The notes beneath the pieces were generated by a model. That model did not search any database, was not told where the DNA came from, and saw nothing but the letters and a program-made list of their open reading frames with translations. The position numbers and the translations under genes were made by a program. Below, piece by piece: positions 31,543 through 43,854 of a stretch of 64,000 nucleotides of DNA. The stretch comes from Nocardia paucivorans NBRC 100373 (GTDB taxonomy: Bacteria; Actinomycetota; Actinomycetes; Mycobacteriales; Mycobacteriaceae): contig NZ_BAGE01000038.1 in the NCBI RefSeq assembly GCF_000308675.1, positions 124,001 to 188,000 on the forward strand, given 5' to 3'. The stretch's first letter is position 1. Every line of letters starts with the position of its first letter.

Positions 31543-32741
31543 TGGAGTTGTTGATACTGGCAGTTGTTCTCATACTGCTGGTAGCGGTGGTGGTGCTCAA
31601 GTCCGTGGCCCTGGTGCCGCAGGCCGAGGCCGCGGTGATCGAACGCCTCGGGCGGTACCAGCGGACGGTCTCGGGACAGCTGACCTTCCTGGTGCCGTTC
31701 GCCGACCGGATTCGCGCCAAGGTGGATCTGCGTGAGCGGGTGGTGTCGTTCCCGCCGCAGCCGGTGATCACCCAGGACAACCTCACCCTCCAGATCGACT
31801 CGGTGGTCTACTTCCAGGTGACCAACCCGCAGGCCGCGGTATACGAGATCAGCAACTACATCGCCGCCGTCGAACAGCTCACCGTCACCACCCTGCGCAA
31901 TGTGGTGGGTGGTATGACTCTCGAGGACACCCTCACCTCCCGCGACCAGATCAACAACCAGTTGCGCGGTGTTCTGGACGAGGCCACCGGCCGATGGGGC
32001 CTGCGGGTGGCACGCGTCGAACTCAAGGCCATCGATCCGCCGCCGTCGATCCAGGAGTCGATGGAGAAGCAGATGAAGGCCGATCGGGAAAAGCGCGCCA
32101 TGATCCTCACGGCGGAGGGCACCCGGGAATCGCAGATCAAAACCGCCGAGGGCGCCAAGCAGGCACAGATCCTGGCGGCCGAGGGTTCCAAGCAGTCGGC
32201 CATTCTGGCGGCCGAGGGTGAACGGCAGAGTCGGATCCTGCGCGCCCAGGGTGAACGTGCCGCCGCCTATCTGCAGGCGCAGGGCCAGGCCAAGGCCATC
32301 GAAAAGGTTTTCGCCGCCATCAAATCCGGTAAACCCACCCCGGAACTGCTGGCCTACCAGTACATGCAGACCCTGCCCCTGGTGGCTCGGGGCGACGCCA
32401 ACAAAGTGTGGTTGGTGCCCAGCGACTTCGGCAAGGCACTGGAGGGTTTCGCCAAGAGCTTTGCCAGCCAGGGACAGGACGGGGTGTTCCGCTACGAACC
32501 GTCCACCGACGAGGAGACCCCGCCCAAGCCGGAGGACGATTCCGACGAGGTCGCCGACTGGTTCGACACCAGCACCGATCCGGCCGTCGAGCGCGCGGTA
32601 CGGGCTGCCGAATCCGTCGCGCGTACCCCGGTGGAGTCGGCCGTGCCGCCCTCGGCGCGGTCGGTGAAGCCGGTGGCGCAACCACCGGCCACTCCGCCTC
32701 AGGGGCAACCGTTGCCGCCCTTCCCGCCGAATCAGCAGTAA
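31542..32741 (+). CDS. SPFH/band 7 membrane protein (QmcA-like)
   Basis: A 399-residue protein: one N-terminal membrane helix (2-20), an SPFH domain (about 22-190, VPQAEAAVIERLGRYQRTVSG and QDNLTLQIDSVVYFQVTNP), a repeating coiled-coil (about 190-260) with several AEG..KQ/R units, and a Pro/Asp-rich C-terminal tail from about 320. It probably forms oligomeric scaffolds with NfeD and may influence membrane protease activity or fluidity. ATG overlaps the nfeD stop by one base. Matches Rv1488. Confidence 0.93.
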   Translation: MELLILAVVLILLVAVVVLKSVALVPQAEAAVIERLGRYQRTVSGQLTFLVPFADRIRAKVDLRERVVSFPPQPVITQDNLTLQIDSVVYFQVTNPQAAVYEISNYIAAVEQLTVTTLRNVVGGMTLEDTLTSRDQINNQLRGVLDEATGRWGLRVARVELKAIDPPPSIQESMEKQMKADREKRAMILTAEGTRESQIKTAEGAKQAQILAAEGSKQSAILAAEGERQSRILRAQGERAAAYLQAQGQAKAIEKVFAAIKSGKPTPELLAYQYMQTLPLVARGDANKVWLVPSDFGKALEGFAKSFASQGQDGVFRYEPSTDEETPPKPEDDSDEVADWFDTSTDPAVERAVRAAESVARTPVESAVPPSARSVKPVAQPPATPPQGQPLPPFPPNQQ

Positions 32742-32796
32742 TCCACATCGGTTCGCCGGTGGTGTCCCGCGGCCGACCCGGTCGCGGAGGGCGGAA

Positions 32797-32819
32797 GCCG
32801 CCCCTGAATCGGGGGCGGC
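32797..32819 (+). terminator. Hairpin after the SPFH gene
   Basis: GCCGCCCC (32797-32804) pairs with GGGGCGGC (32812-32819) across a seven-base loop, 55 bases past the stop. GC-rich without a T-run. Confidence 0.5.
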
Positions 32820-32890
32820 CGAAACCGCCCGTCCCGGCCGTATCTCGGGAATAATCGGAACCCTCTGACAGACAACGACTTCGGGGGTTC

Positions 32891-34180
32891 GTGAGAACAC
32901 GTCGTACGGTTCTGCAAGTGGCCGCGTTGGCGCCGCTGGTCGCCGCCTGCGCACCCGATGTCCTGCTCGGTAATCCGGACGTGGTGCGGATCGCGGTGGC
33001 CTGGAGCGGGGTGGAACTGGCGGCGTTTCGGTCGCTGACGGCGGCGCCTATGCTGCCGTATCCGGTGGAGGTGGTGCCGCTGGGTGACGATATCGGGACC
33101 GCGTTCGCCGCCGGTGGGCGTTCGGCACCCGATATCGTCATGTTGCCGCAGGCCGGCCTGGTCCGGGAGTTGGCCGAGCGCGGCCGGTTGCGGTCGCTGT
33201 CGAAATCGTTGTGGGACGATGCCCGGGGGCCGTGCTATGTCGAGCAATGGCGGCGCCTGTGTTGGCACCGGGACATACTGTATGCGGTTCCGTTCAAGGC
33301 GGCGGCCAAATCTCTGGTGTGGTACGACCTGGAGTCGTTGCGCGAGCATCGGTTGGGCGATCCGTGGGATTGGACCCTGGCGGACTGGGTCGACCGGGCG
33401 CGTGGACTCGCCGACGCGCCGCGGAAACTGCTCGCGCTCGGGGCCGCCGACGGTTGGGTGCTCACCGATCTGTTCGAGAACCTGCTGGCGGGTGAATCTT
33501 CCGCGGTCTACGAGGCGATGGGAACCACGGGCACCGAACGGATCTGGGACCAACCGGCCATCCGTGCCGCCTTCGCGCATCTCGCCATGCTGTGGGGGCG
33601 GCGAGATGTGTTGGCGGGCGGGATCGGTCCGGCGCTGACCCGCCAATTCCCCGACGCGATACGGGAAGTGTTCGAATACCGGCGGGCCGTGGCGGTGGTC
33701 GCCCCCGATTTCGCGGAGCCGGTGGTACGCGGTGCACTGCGCCGTGCCCGGCGTCCCGAGGCGGTGGTGGGCGTCGTGGAGTTCCCGGCGGTCGGGCCCG
33801 ATGGACATCGACCCCGGATCGTGGGCGGGGACGTCATGGTGGTGACCGCCTCGGCCGATCCCCGGGCGGAGGCGGTGGTCGCGGCGCTGGCGACCCCGCA
33901 GGCTCCGGTGCCGTGGATCGAAGGGACCGGTGGCTTCCTCGGACCGAATCTGCGTACCGTCGCCCGTTATTCGGCGTGGTTGGCGCCCACCACCGAACGG
34001 TTGCCGTCCTGGCCGGTTTTCGACCTGTCCGACCGTATCGGGGAAATCGGTGGCCGGGACGGGCTGTGGCGGGTGCTGACCGATTTCCTGATCGCGGTCG
34101 GTGACAGCGGCATCGAGATCGATGCCGCTACTGCTCGGGCCGTGACGGCGCTCGACCGATACGAACGGAGCCGGCGATGA
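32891..34180 (+). CDS. Extracellular solute-binding lipoprotein
   Basis: A 429-residue protein with a Tat/Sec-like N-terminus RTRRTVLQVAALAPLVAAC whose LVAAC is a lipobox, so it should be anchored outside the membrane. The body resembles class-I sugar-type binding proteins (RIAVAWSGVELAAF, GRSAPDIVMLPQAGLVRELAERGRL, and VVTASADPRAEAVVAAL), with the hinge-type pattern of that fold. The ligand is unknown. The GTG at 32891 is used. The stop overlaps the following permease by four bases, and the TPR gene follows in the same way, making a coupled three-gene operon without an ATPase. Confidence 0.85.
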   Translation: MRTRRTVLQVAALAPLVAACAPDVLLGNPDVVRIAVAWSGVELAAFRSLTAAPMLPYPVEVVPLGDDIGTAFAAGGRSAPDIVMLPQAGLVRELAERGRLRSLSKSLWDDARGPCYVEQWRRLCWHRDILYAVPFKAAAKSLVWYDLESLREHRLGDPWDWTLADWVDRARGLADAPRKLLALGAADGWVLTDLFENLLAGESSAVYEAMGTTGTERIWDQPAIRAAFAHLAMLWGRRDVLAGGIGPALTRQFPDAIREVFEYRRAVAVVAPDFAEPVVRGALRRARRPEAVVGVVEFPAVGPDGHRPRIVGGDVMVVTASADPRAEAVVAALATPQAPVPWIEGTGGFLGPNLRTVARYSAWLAPTTERLPSWPVFDLSDRIGEIGGRDGLWRVLTDFLIAVGDSGIEIDAATARAVTALDRYERSRR

Positions 34181-36054
34181 CGGGTTCGGTGGAATTCCGG
34201 GCGCACGGCCTGACCCTGGAATTGGCCACCCGCCGTATCCACGGCTCCCTGGTTCCCGGCACCCCGCCACATCGCGGCGCGGCCTGGTTGGCGTGCCTGC
34301 CCGCCGCCGTGTTGTCGATGCTGTTGGTGGTGCCGGCCGGATGGACGTTGGTGTCGGCTACGCGCGCCCGCCCGGGGATCGTGGTGTGGTGTGCGGTGTG
34401 CGCCGTGGCGGTTGTCGCGCTGGTCCGCTTCGTGCGCCGGATATCGGCCGCGTGCGAGGACCGAACCCCCGCCGGCTCGGGGCGCCGTGCTCGAAGTCTG
34501 CCGTGGGTGGGGACGGCGGGGGCCGGGGCCGTCGCCGCTGTCGCGGTGTTCGCGTTGGGTGATGCGCTCGGTCGCGACGGAATGTGGTCGTATCTGCGGA
34601 CCCTCGGTTGGGTGGTGTTCGGATTCGGCCTGTTGTTCGTCGCTTTGCTGCTGGCCTGGTGGAGCCGTAACGCCCGCTGGTTGTGGCGGCCGCTGATCGT
34701 GCCGTTCGGTATCTCGGCCTTCGTCTCCGGGGTGGCGTTCCGGCTGATCTTTCAGTACCTGGCCGACCGTCTCGGGATCGGGAGCGTGCTGGGGTATCGG
34801 CTGTGGTTCGGGATCATGCTCGGTTCGGCGTTCCTGTGGACCTGGTTGGGGTTCCTCATCGGACTCTTCCGCGCCGGTATCGGTGCCGTCCAGGACGATC
34901 CGGTGCGGTGGGGATATCTCCGGGCCGACGATGCGCCGACCTTGCGGCGGCTCTACGAGTTGCTGCGCCCCATCGTCCTGGTGGCCGGGTTGGTGGTGGG
35001 TGTCGCCGCGGCCCGGGTCTTCGACGTGGTGCTCATCGGGGTGCCCGGTTCCATGCACTATCAGGTGGACAGTGCCACCGTGCACTGGTGGCGGTTGGCG
35101 ACCGAACGGGATCCCATGTCGGGGGAGGCGGCAGCCTACAGCCTGCCCTTGGCGGTTCTGGTGGGTCTGGCCGCCTGGGTGCTGCGCACCGGTGTCCGGC
35201 GGCACCGGGTGAGTCTGGCCCCGGATCCGGTCGAACCCGTCGAGACCCCGCGCGCGGTCGCGGCCGGTCCCGTCGCGGGGCGGGTCGCGCGCACGGCGGG
35301 AATCGCCTTGGCCTCCGCGGCGGCGCTGGTGCCGTTGATCGTTCTGCTCGTCGCCGCGTTCCGGGGGCCGCACGGTTGGAGTCCGGCGGCTCTCACCGAG
35401 ATATGGCGCGACGAGGCGCTGCGAACCTCGCTGCAGGCCACCGCGTGGGTGGCCGCCCTGGCGACGATCGTGGTCGTCGCGGCGGCGGCGCCGTTGGCGT
35501 ACCGACTCGCCGGCCTGAACCCAGACCACCCCCTGTCGGGCGGGATCGTCACCGTTCTCGTGGTGTTCGCGGTGCTGCCCGTGCAGAGCTATCTGGGGCC
35601 GCTGGACGCGCTGATCGACGCATACGGACTGTCCGGCACCCGGATTCCGCTCATCCTGGTGCATGCCGCCGCCGGGCTGCCGATAGCGGTGTTGATCCTA
35701 CGTGGGGCGCTGTTGTCGCCCCCGGACAGTTCGGCGGCCGACGCGCTGCGCGGCCCCGCCCCACCCGGTGCCATCACGCGGCGGATCCTGACCACCGCCG
35801 GGCCCGCCATCGGTGCCGTCGCGGTACTGGAGTTCGTGCAGGTGTGGAACGATTTCGTGGTCGGTCTGCTGGCCAGTGGTGCCGGTTCGTCCCCGTGGTC
35901 GCTGCTGCTGTGGGGGGAGGCCCGCCAGTTCGGTGAGAACGCCGCCCACTTGGCCGCCGGCTCTCTCGTAACGGCCGTACTGCCGGTGTTGTTGGTACTG
36001 GCCACGTGGCGCCGGTGGTTGCTGCCCGGATTGACGGGGGGAGCATTGCGATGA
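34177..36054 (+). CDS. Fused two-domain ABC permease (MalF-MalG-like)
   Basis: A 625-residue membrane protein that appears to be two binding-protein-dependent permease halves joined in one chain. First half (about 30-360) with roughly seven helices including WLWRPLIVPFGISAFVSGVAFRLIF; second half (about 365-620) with LVTAVLPVLLVLATW at its end. The EAA coupling loops, normally EAA---G, are present only in degenerate form: DDAPTLRRLYELLRPIVL in the first half and SSAADALRGPAPPGAITRRIL in the second. No ATPase is encoded nearby, so a shared or distant ATPase must be used, if any. ATGA overlaps on both sides. Confidence 0.83.
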   Translation: MTGSVEFRAHGLTLELATRRIHGSLVPGTPPHRGAAWLACLPAAVLSMLLVVPAGWTLVSATRARPGIVVWCAVCAVAVVALVRFVRRISAACEDRTPAGSGRRARSLPWVGTAGAGAVAAVAVFALGDALGRDGMWSYLRTLGWVVFGFGLLFVALLLAWWSRNARWLWRPLIVPFGISAFVSGVAFRLIFQYLADRLGIGSVLGYRLWFGIMLGSAFLWTWLGFLIGLFRAGIGAVQDDPVRWGYLRADDAPTLRRLYELLRPIVLVAGLVVGVAAARVFDVVLIGVPGSMHYQVDSATVHWWRLATERDPMSGEAAAYSLPLAVLVGLAAWVLRTGVRRHRVSLAPDPVEPVETPRAVAAGPVAGRVARTAGIALASAAALVPLIVLLVAAFRGPHGWSPAALTEIWRDEALRTSLQATAWVAALATIVVVAAAAPLAYRLAGLNPDHPLSGGIVTVLVVFAVLPVQSYLGPLDALIDAYGLSGTRIPLILVHAAAGLPIAVLILRGALLSPPDSSAADALRGPAPPGAITRRILTTAGPAIGAVAVLEFVQVWNDFVVGLLASGAGSSPWSLLLWGEARQFGENAAHLAAGSLVTAVLPVLLVLATWRRWLLPGLTGGALR

Positions 36055-37736
36055 GTGGTCCACCGTCCAGGCCGACGTTCCTGGAAGGACTTCTGGCCGG
36101 TTCGTCGGTTTTGGCCACGGCGCTATTGCTGGAGTTGGCCCGCAACCTGGTGGTGAACTCGTTCAGTGAGAGCGCCGCATTGCAGGTGCTCGGCAGTACG
36201 CTGCGGTGGCTGTCGGTGTTGATCGTGGCGGTGTCCATGGTCTACGCCGGATATCGGTTTCTGAACGGGCGGCGCGAACAGGTGGGTATCGCGCGCCGGC
36301 TGGAACCACTGGCTCATCTCGAGGAGCTCGGCCTGCCGGTTGCGGATCCGGCGCCGCGTCTCTCGGTGCCGGCGCCGGAATCGGCGCCGGAGCTCGGGCG
36401 CCACCCGACCGCGGCCACCCTCCGCGAACTGCCGGTGGCGGAATTCGATACCGCGACCCTGCTGGCGGTCCTGACCGCCATCCTGGACGCGCCGGCGCTG
36501 CTACCGCTCGAGGCGCCGGCCGCGAATCGACCGCGCCGTACCGCCACCGTGTTGCTCGAGGAACTGACGCAGGCGGGAATCCTGGTCCGACACGGTGCTC
36601 ACCGGTACCGGCTCGCGCGGGTTCCGGTTGAACCGCGCCGTGACGAGGTGGTGGCCGACACGCGGTGGCGAGCCGCGTTACCCGCCCTGCTGCGTCACTG
36701 TGCCGACCGTGCCTGCGGGTGGGCGGTTGCGCTGGATACCGCGCCGTATACGGAGAGCGCCCGTCGCTGGTTCACCGTGGAGGAGCCGTATCTGTGTCGG
36801 TTGGTGCGGGAATGCGCCGATCCGGCGGTTCCGGTCTCGGTGACCGCCGCCGCGGAGCTGGTCCGGATCTCCGATGCGCTGGACAGCTGGTATGCCCGCA
36901 CCGGACGCCCGGAGCACGAGAACGGGGTGGCCGAGTCGCTGCAGCGTATCCGTGGACTCGACCCGCTGGTGTTGAGCCGTGACCTGGCCAGATTGCGGGC
37001 CGGTCTGCTGCGCGAGCGACCTCGGCGATACCGTCCGCGCAAACTGTCCACCGGACTGGCTGCGCGATGGGAACACCGCGCAGCGGTGGAGCTGCTGGTC
37101 GGGGCCCCCGATCATGTGGACGAGGCGGTGGATCGGCTGGAGACCGCCTGGTCGCTGCTGCCCCGCGAGGACATCGCAGGCGAGGTGTGCGTTCTGCTCA
37201 ACCTCGCCGTGGCCCATATTCGGCAGGGGCGCCTCGATGCCGCCCGGGACCGTCTGGAATTGGCCGAGTTCCGCAGTCGGGGCGGGCGCGACCCGAGCGG
37301 TCGCGCCCAGGTCCACGAGCTCACCGGGGTGGTGTGGTGGGTGCGGGGTGAGCCACGTCGGGCGCTGCGCTGCTGGCAACAGGCCCTGACCTGCTACCGG
37401 GAACTCGCCGACGATCTCGGTATCGCGCGCTGTCTGCGGCACCTCGGCTCGGCGATCACCCTGGTTCCCGAACACGGTGATCTATTGCTCGGAACCGATC
37501 CGCCGCCCGATATCGACGAGGTGCGACGCCGGGCCCGGGGTTGGCTGGCGGAGGCGCGACGTCGCCGACCGGACGCTGCCGATCCATATGCGCGCGAACA
37601 TGTCCGCGGAGCGCGGGTTTCGCCTCGGAGTGCCCCGTATCGGCTGCGCGTTCCGGACGGTCACCGCCCCGAGTCCAGCCCCCTGTTCCGGTGGCCGCTG
37701 CCCGCTCCGGACCGGCCGGTCGAGGACCTCACCTGA
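36051..37736 (+). CDS. Membrane-anchored TPR protein of the permease operon
   Basis: A 561-residue protein, last in the lipoprotein-permease operon. Two hydrophobic segments (about 10-30 and 47-65) anchor it; residues 110-190 resemble a winged-helix-like domain (LLEELTQAGILVRHGAHRYRLAR), and residues 340-480 contain helical TPR-like repeats (VCVLLNLAVAHIRQGRLDAARDRLELAEF, then WQQALTCYRELADDLGIARCLRHLG). This looks like a signalling or scaffold protein rather than a transporter subunit. The function is unknown. ATGA overlap with the permease shows translational coupling, so the three gene products probably act together. Confidence 0.78.
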   Translation: MSGPPSRPTFLEGLLAGSSVLATALLLELARNLVVNSFSESAALQVLGSTLRWLSVLIVAVSMVYAGYRFLNGRREQVGIARRLEPLAHLEELGLPVADPAPRLSVPAPESAPELGRHPTAATLRELPVAEFDTATLLAVLTAILDAPALLPLEAPAANRPRRTATVLLEELTQAGILVRHGAHRYRLARVPVEPRRDEVVADTRWRAALPALLRHCADRACGWAVALDTAPYTESARRWFTVEEPYLCRLVRECADPAVPVSVTAAAELVRISDALDSWYARTGRPEHENGVAESLQRIRGLDPLVLSRDLARLRAGLLRERPRRYRPRKLSTGLAARWEHRAAVELLVGAPDHVDEAVDRLETAWSLLPREDIAGEVCVLLNLAVAHIRQGRLDAARDRLELAEFRSRGGRDPSGRAQVHELTGVVWWVRGEPRRALRCWQQALTCYRELADDLGIARCLRHLGSAITLVPEHGDLLLGTDPPPDIDEVRRRARGWLAEARRRRPDAADPYAREHVRGARVSPRSAPYRLRVPDGHRPESSPLFRWPLPAPDRPVEDLT

Positions 37737-37747
37737 CGATCCGGCCG

Positions 37748-38428
37748 TCAGCGTTCGCCGGCCACCGACAGGCAGGGTTCGGCGTCCTCGGCCGGTTTCC
37801 ACTTCTGGTCGACGAGCAGACCGAGCAGACCGACGGCAATGCAGACGATCGAGACCACGACCATGGCCGGGTGGGTCCCACCGGTGAGCGCGTCGGCGAG
37901 AACCACGGTGGCCACCGTGCCGGGCATGATCCCGATGACGGTGGCCGCCACATACGGCCAGAACCGCACCGAGGAGAGCGCACAGCAGTAATTCACCACC
38001 GAGAACGGCGCGAAGGCGATGAGCCGTAGCGATCCCACCGCCAGCCAACCGCGTCGCGCCAACCGGTCGTCGATACCCCGTACGGCCGGATGGTTCAGCC
38101 GGGCCCGAACCCGGTCGTGGTCCAGCGCCCGCACCAGCAGGAACGCCAGTATCGCGCTCAGGGTGGTGGCGCCGGCGGCGATGGTGATCCCCAACGCCGG
38201 ACCGAACAGTATCCCGGAGCTGACGGTGAACACGGTGCGCGGAACCGGCGCCACCGTGATCAGGGTGTGGGCGAGAAAGAACAGCAGGGGGAAGAGGGGC
38301 CCTACGCTCTGAGCCCACTCCTGGATCCGGCGGGGACTCGGTAATGGGAACACGAGCGCGGCCACGCAGACCACCACCGCGCCGAGGAGAAACAGGGCGA
38401 TACGCCGGTCACGGATCAGTTCGGTCAC
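37748..38428 (-). CDS. TVP38/TMEM64 (VTT domain) membrane protein
   Basis: A 226-residue membrane protein of the DedA-related VTT family, with about five or six helices. The signature region is TVSSGILFGPALGITIAAGATTLSAILAFLLVRAL. The C-terminal helix near 190-205 precedes a polar tail. Such proteins are thought to act in lipid scrambling or transport. It starts at GTG 38428 and matches Rv1491c by position next to mutA. A 26-base tandem duplication covers the start codon and its ribosome-binding region. It converges with the TPR gene, only 11 bases apart. Confidence 0.9.
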   Translation of the reverse strand: MTELIRDRRIALFLLGAVVVCVAALVFPLPSPRRIQEWAQSVGPLFPLLFFLAHTLITVAPVPRTVFTVSSGILFGPALGITIAAGATTLSAILAFLLVRALDHDRVRARLNHPAVRGIDDRLARRGWLAVGSLRLIAFAPFSVVNYCCALSSVRFWPYVAATVIGIMPGTVATVVLADALTGGTHPAMVVVSIVCIAVGLLGLLVDQKWKPAEDAEPCLSVAGER

Positions 38429-38472
38429 CGGCCGAGGTTACCTGCCTCGGTCACCGCCCGAGGTTACCCGCC
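38421..38472. repeat. 26-base tandem duplication over the VTT gene start
   Basis: Bases 38421-38446 and 38447-38472 match at 24 of 26 positions. The first copy contains the start codon. Since 26 is not a multiple of three, only one GTG is in frame. Confidence 0.88.
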
Positions 38473-38634
38473 GGTAGTGGTGGGTAGGGGGAGGTGGTGT
38501 GACGTCGGCCGCTAGCATCAGAGGAAACGGGATGAATGACCGTTAACCAAAGTATTCGCTGAGCTGGGCGGATGCACAGGTACCTGCGTGCGGAACGGTG
38601 CGCTCGTACTGGAACTAGAACGAGGGAACAGGGT

Positions 38635-40508
38635 ATGGCGATTGCTTCAGAACCCGCGGCCGGAGCGGATCCCGGTTCGTCCGCGGTGCCCGAATATCCC
38701 GCCTGGCGCAAGGGTGTGGCGGGCGTACTGGCCAAGGCCCGTAAGGTCGATGCCGCCGAACTCGGCCCGGAGCCGGAAAAGCTGCTGAATCAGACGACCT
38801 ACGACGGGTTGACCATCGCCCCGCTGTACACCCGCCGCGATGAGCTGCCCGAGCTGCCGCTGCCGGGGGTGTATCCGTTCGTGCGAGGCGGTTCGGGCAC
38901 CCGGGACGTGCACCGCGGCTGGTATGTCAGTGCCCTGATCGGCGCCGAGAACGCCGCGGCGGCCAATCAGGAGATCCTGTCCGGGTTGGAGAACGGCCTG
39001 AGTGCTATCTGGCTGGGTGTCGGTGATCACGGGGTGCCGGTGGCGGACCTGCCTGCCGCGCTGTCCGGTCTGCTGTTCGAACTCGCGCCGCTGACCCTGC
39101 ACGCCGGGGCCGCGATGAACGAGGCCGCGACGGCCCTTTTCGAGATTCTCGACGGCTACGGTGCCCCGGAGCGCTCCGATATCCGGATCGGGTTGGGTGC
39201 TGCCCCGTTGACCGGACGATTCGCCGGGATCGCAGACGTCGACCTTCCGGACGCGGTATCGCTGGCCGTGCGATCCGCCGCCCGGGCGGAGACGGTGCGG
39301 GCGATCACGGTGGACGGCACCGTCTTCCACGACGCCGGCGCCGCCGACGTCCAGGAACTGGGTGCCGCCGTGGCCGCCGGTCTGGAGTACCTGCGCGCGC
39401 TGACCGGACAGCTGTCGGCGGTACAGGCGCTGCGGCAGGTGGAATTCCGCTTCGCCGCCACCGACGATCAGTTCGCGACCATCGCCAAGTTCCGGGCCGC
39501 TCGGCAGTTGTGGGCTCGGGTCGCCCACGTCTGTGGCGCTCCTTCCGAAGGGTCGGCGCCGCAGCACGCGGTGACCTCGGCGGCCATGATGAGCCGTCGC
39601 GATCCCTGGGTGAACCTGCTGCGCACCACCCTGGCCGCTTTCGGCGCCGGTGTCGGTGGCGCCGATACGGTGACCGTGCTGCCCTTCGATTCTGCCCTGC
39701 CCCCCGGGGAACTCGGTGTGTCGCAGACGTTCTCGCAGCGGATGGCGCGCAACACCCAGTTGCTGCTGCTCGAGGAGTCCCACCTCGGACATGTCCAGGA
39801 CCCGGCCGCGGGCTCCTGGTACGTGGAGCGCCTCACTGCCGAGATGGCAGAGGCGGCCTGGAAGTTCATGCAGGAGATCGAGGCCGCCGGTGGTTATTCG
39901 GCGGCGGTGGAGTCCGGTTTGGTGGCCGAGCGCATCGCCGAGACCAAGATGGCGCGCCAGGCCGATATCGCCCACCGCAAAACGGCGGTCACCGGTGTGA
40001 ACGAATTCCCGAATCTGGGTGAACCGCCCCTGTCGGAGGCCGCGCGCGCCGCGGGGCCCGGTAACGGCTACGGCGCCGCATTCGAGGCGCTGCGTGATCG
40101 TTCCGATGCCTACCTGGCCCGGCGCGGCGTCCGGCCCCGGGCGCTGTTGGTCCCGTTGGGCACGGTGGCCGAGCACAATGTGCGAGTGACCTTCATCGCC
40201 AACCTGTTGGCCTCCGGGGGCATCGAATCCGTCAATCCGGGGCCGTTGGCCGGTGACGGAATCACCGCGGCCGTCGAGGAGTCCGGTGCGCGGATCGCGG
40301 TGCTGTGTGGGACGGACGCCCGCTATGCCACCGAGGCCGGGCCCGCCGTCCAACTATTGCGCGACGCCGGTGTGGAGACCGTGTTGCTGGCCGGACAGGC
40401 CAAGGCGCTCGCCGATGTGGACCCGGCGCAACATCCGGACGGGTACCTGGCGGCGCGGATCGATGCGGTCGCCGCGCTGAGCGATCTGCTGGAGAAGGTG
40501 GGAGCCTG

Positions 40509-40509
<1 letters not shown>
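38635..40509 (+). CDS. mutA: Methylmalonyl-CoA mutase small subunit
   Basis: A 624-residue subunit of the B12-dependent mutase. The N-terminal barrel contains [24 protein letters not shown] and [17 protein letters not shown] sequence ([10 protein letters not shown]), and the C-terminal region has a Rossmann-like fold that lacks the cobalamin motif DxHxxG found in MutB, as expected for the non-catalytic subunit. ATG 38635 follows GAGGGAACA. The stop and the mutB start share one base. With MutB it converts methylmalonyl-CoA and succinyl-CoA, feeding propionate, odd-chain and cholesterol-type catabolism or supplying methyl branches. Confidence 0.95.
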
Positions 40510-42782
<2,273 letters not shown>

Positions 42783-42789
42783 TCCGGGA

Positions 42790-43782
42790 ATGAACAAGCG
42801 CGTCATCGATGTCGACGCGCTCGCGCAGGCGGTTCGCTCCGGTGAGCGGGCCGCCTTGGCGCGGGCGATCACCCTGGTCGAATCCACCCGGGCCGACCAC
42901 CGTGAACTGGCCCAACGGCTACTGCTGCAGCTCACTCCCGCTACAGGGGAGGTGTTGTCGAATCGGGTCGGGATCACTGGGGTGCCCGGGGTCGGGAAAT
43001 CCACCTTCATCGATTCGATGGGGATGTATCTGATCGGGCAGGGGCACCGGGTGGCGGTTCTGGCCGTGGATCCGTCGTCCACCCGCACCGGCGGCTCCAT
43101 CCTCGGCGACAAGACCCGGATGGCGCGCCTGGCGGTGGAACCGAACGCCTTCATCCGGCCGTCGCCCACCGCCGGCACCCTCGGCGGGGTCGCCAAGGCC
43201 ACCCGCGAAACCATCGTGTTGTTGGAGGCCGCCGGTTACGACGTGATCCTGGTGGAAACGGTCGGCGTCGGCCAGTCCGAGGTGACCGTCGCCAATATGG
43301 TGGACGTCTTCTGCTTCCTCACCCTCGCCCGCACCGGCGATCAACTCCAGGGCATCAAGAAAGGTGTGCTCGAGCTCGCCGATCTGGTCGCGGTGAACAA
43401 GGCCGACGGCAACCATGAGATCGAGGCCAAGGCTGCCGCCCGCGAGTTGTCGAGCGCGTTGCGATTGATCCATCCGCACGATGCATTGTGGCGGCCGCCC
43501 GTGCTCACCATGAGCGGTCTGGAAGGGAAAGGCCTGGAGAAGTTCTGGGCCACCGTGCTGGAACATCGCCGGGTGCTCACCGAGGCCGGGGAGTTCGACG
43601 AGAAGCGCCGTCGTCAACAGGTGGACTGGACCTGGACGATGGTGCACGACCAACTGCTGCGGCGGTTGGCGGACAACCCGAAGGTCAAGGCCATACGCGG
43701 CGAGGTGGAGCGACAGGTCCGGGAGGGGACGCTCACCGCGGCCCTGGCCGCGGAACAACTGCTGGACGCCTTCGACAGCTGA
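42790..43782 (+). CDS. meaB: Methylmalonyl-CoA mutase-associated GTPase MeaB
   Basis: A 330-residue SIMIBI-class G protein that loads and protects cobalamin in the mutase. Walker [10 protein letters not shown] near 64-72, switch segments [18 protein letters not shown] and [10 protein letters not shown], and NKAD for guanine specificity. The C-terminal arm for dimerisation (about 280-330) is present. Only seven bases separate it from mutB. In M. tuberculosis the corresponding gene (Rv1496) is separated from mutB by mazEF4, which is missing here. Confidence 0.95.
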   Translation: MNKRVIDVDALAQAVRSGERAALARAITLVESTRADHRELAQRLLLQLTPATGEVLSNRVGITGVPGVGKSTFIDSMGMYLIGQGHRVAVLAVDPSSTRTGGSILGDKTRMARLAVEPNAFIRPSPTAGTLGGVAKATRETIVLLEAAGYDVILVETVGVGQSEVTVANMVDVFCFLTLARTGDQLQGIKKGVLELADLVAVNKADGNHEIEAKAAARELSSALRLIHPHDALWRPPVLTMSGLEGKGLEKFWATVLEHRRVLTEAGEFDEKRRRQQVDWTWTMVHDQLLRRLADNPKVKAIRGEVERQVREGTLTAALAAEQLLDAFDS

Positions 43783-43854
43783 GCTCGGGCAGGCCGTGCC
43801 CATCGGTGGGGCGCCTTTCCGTCTCGAGGTGCCGTATCGAGGCCGACTCGTTCG

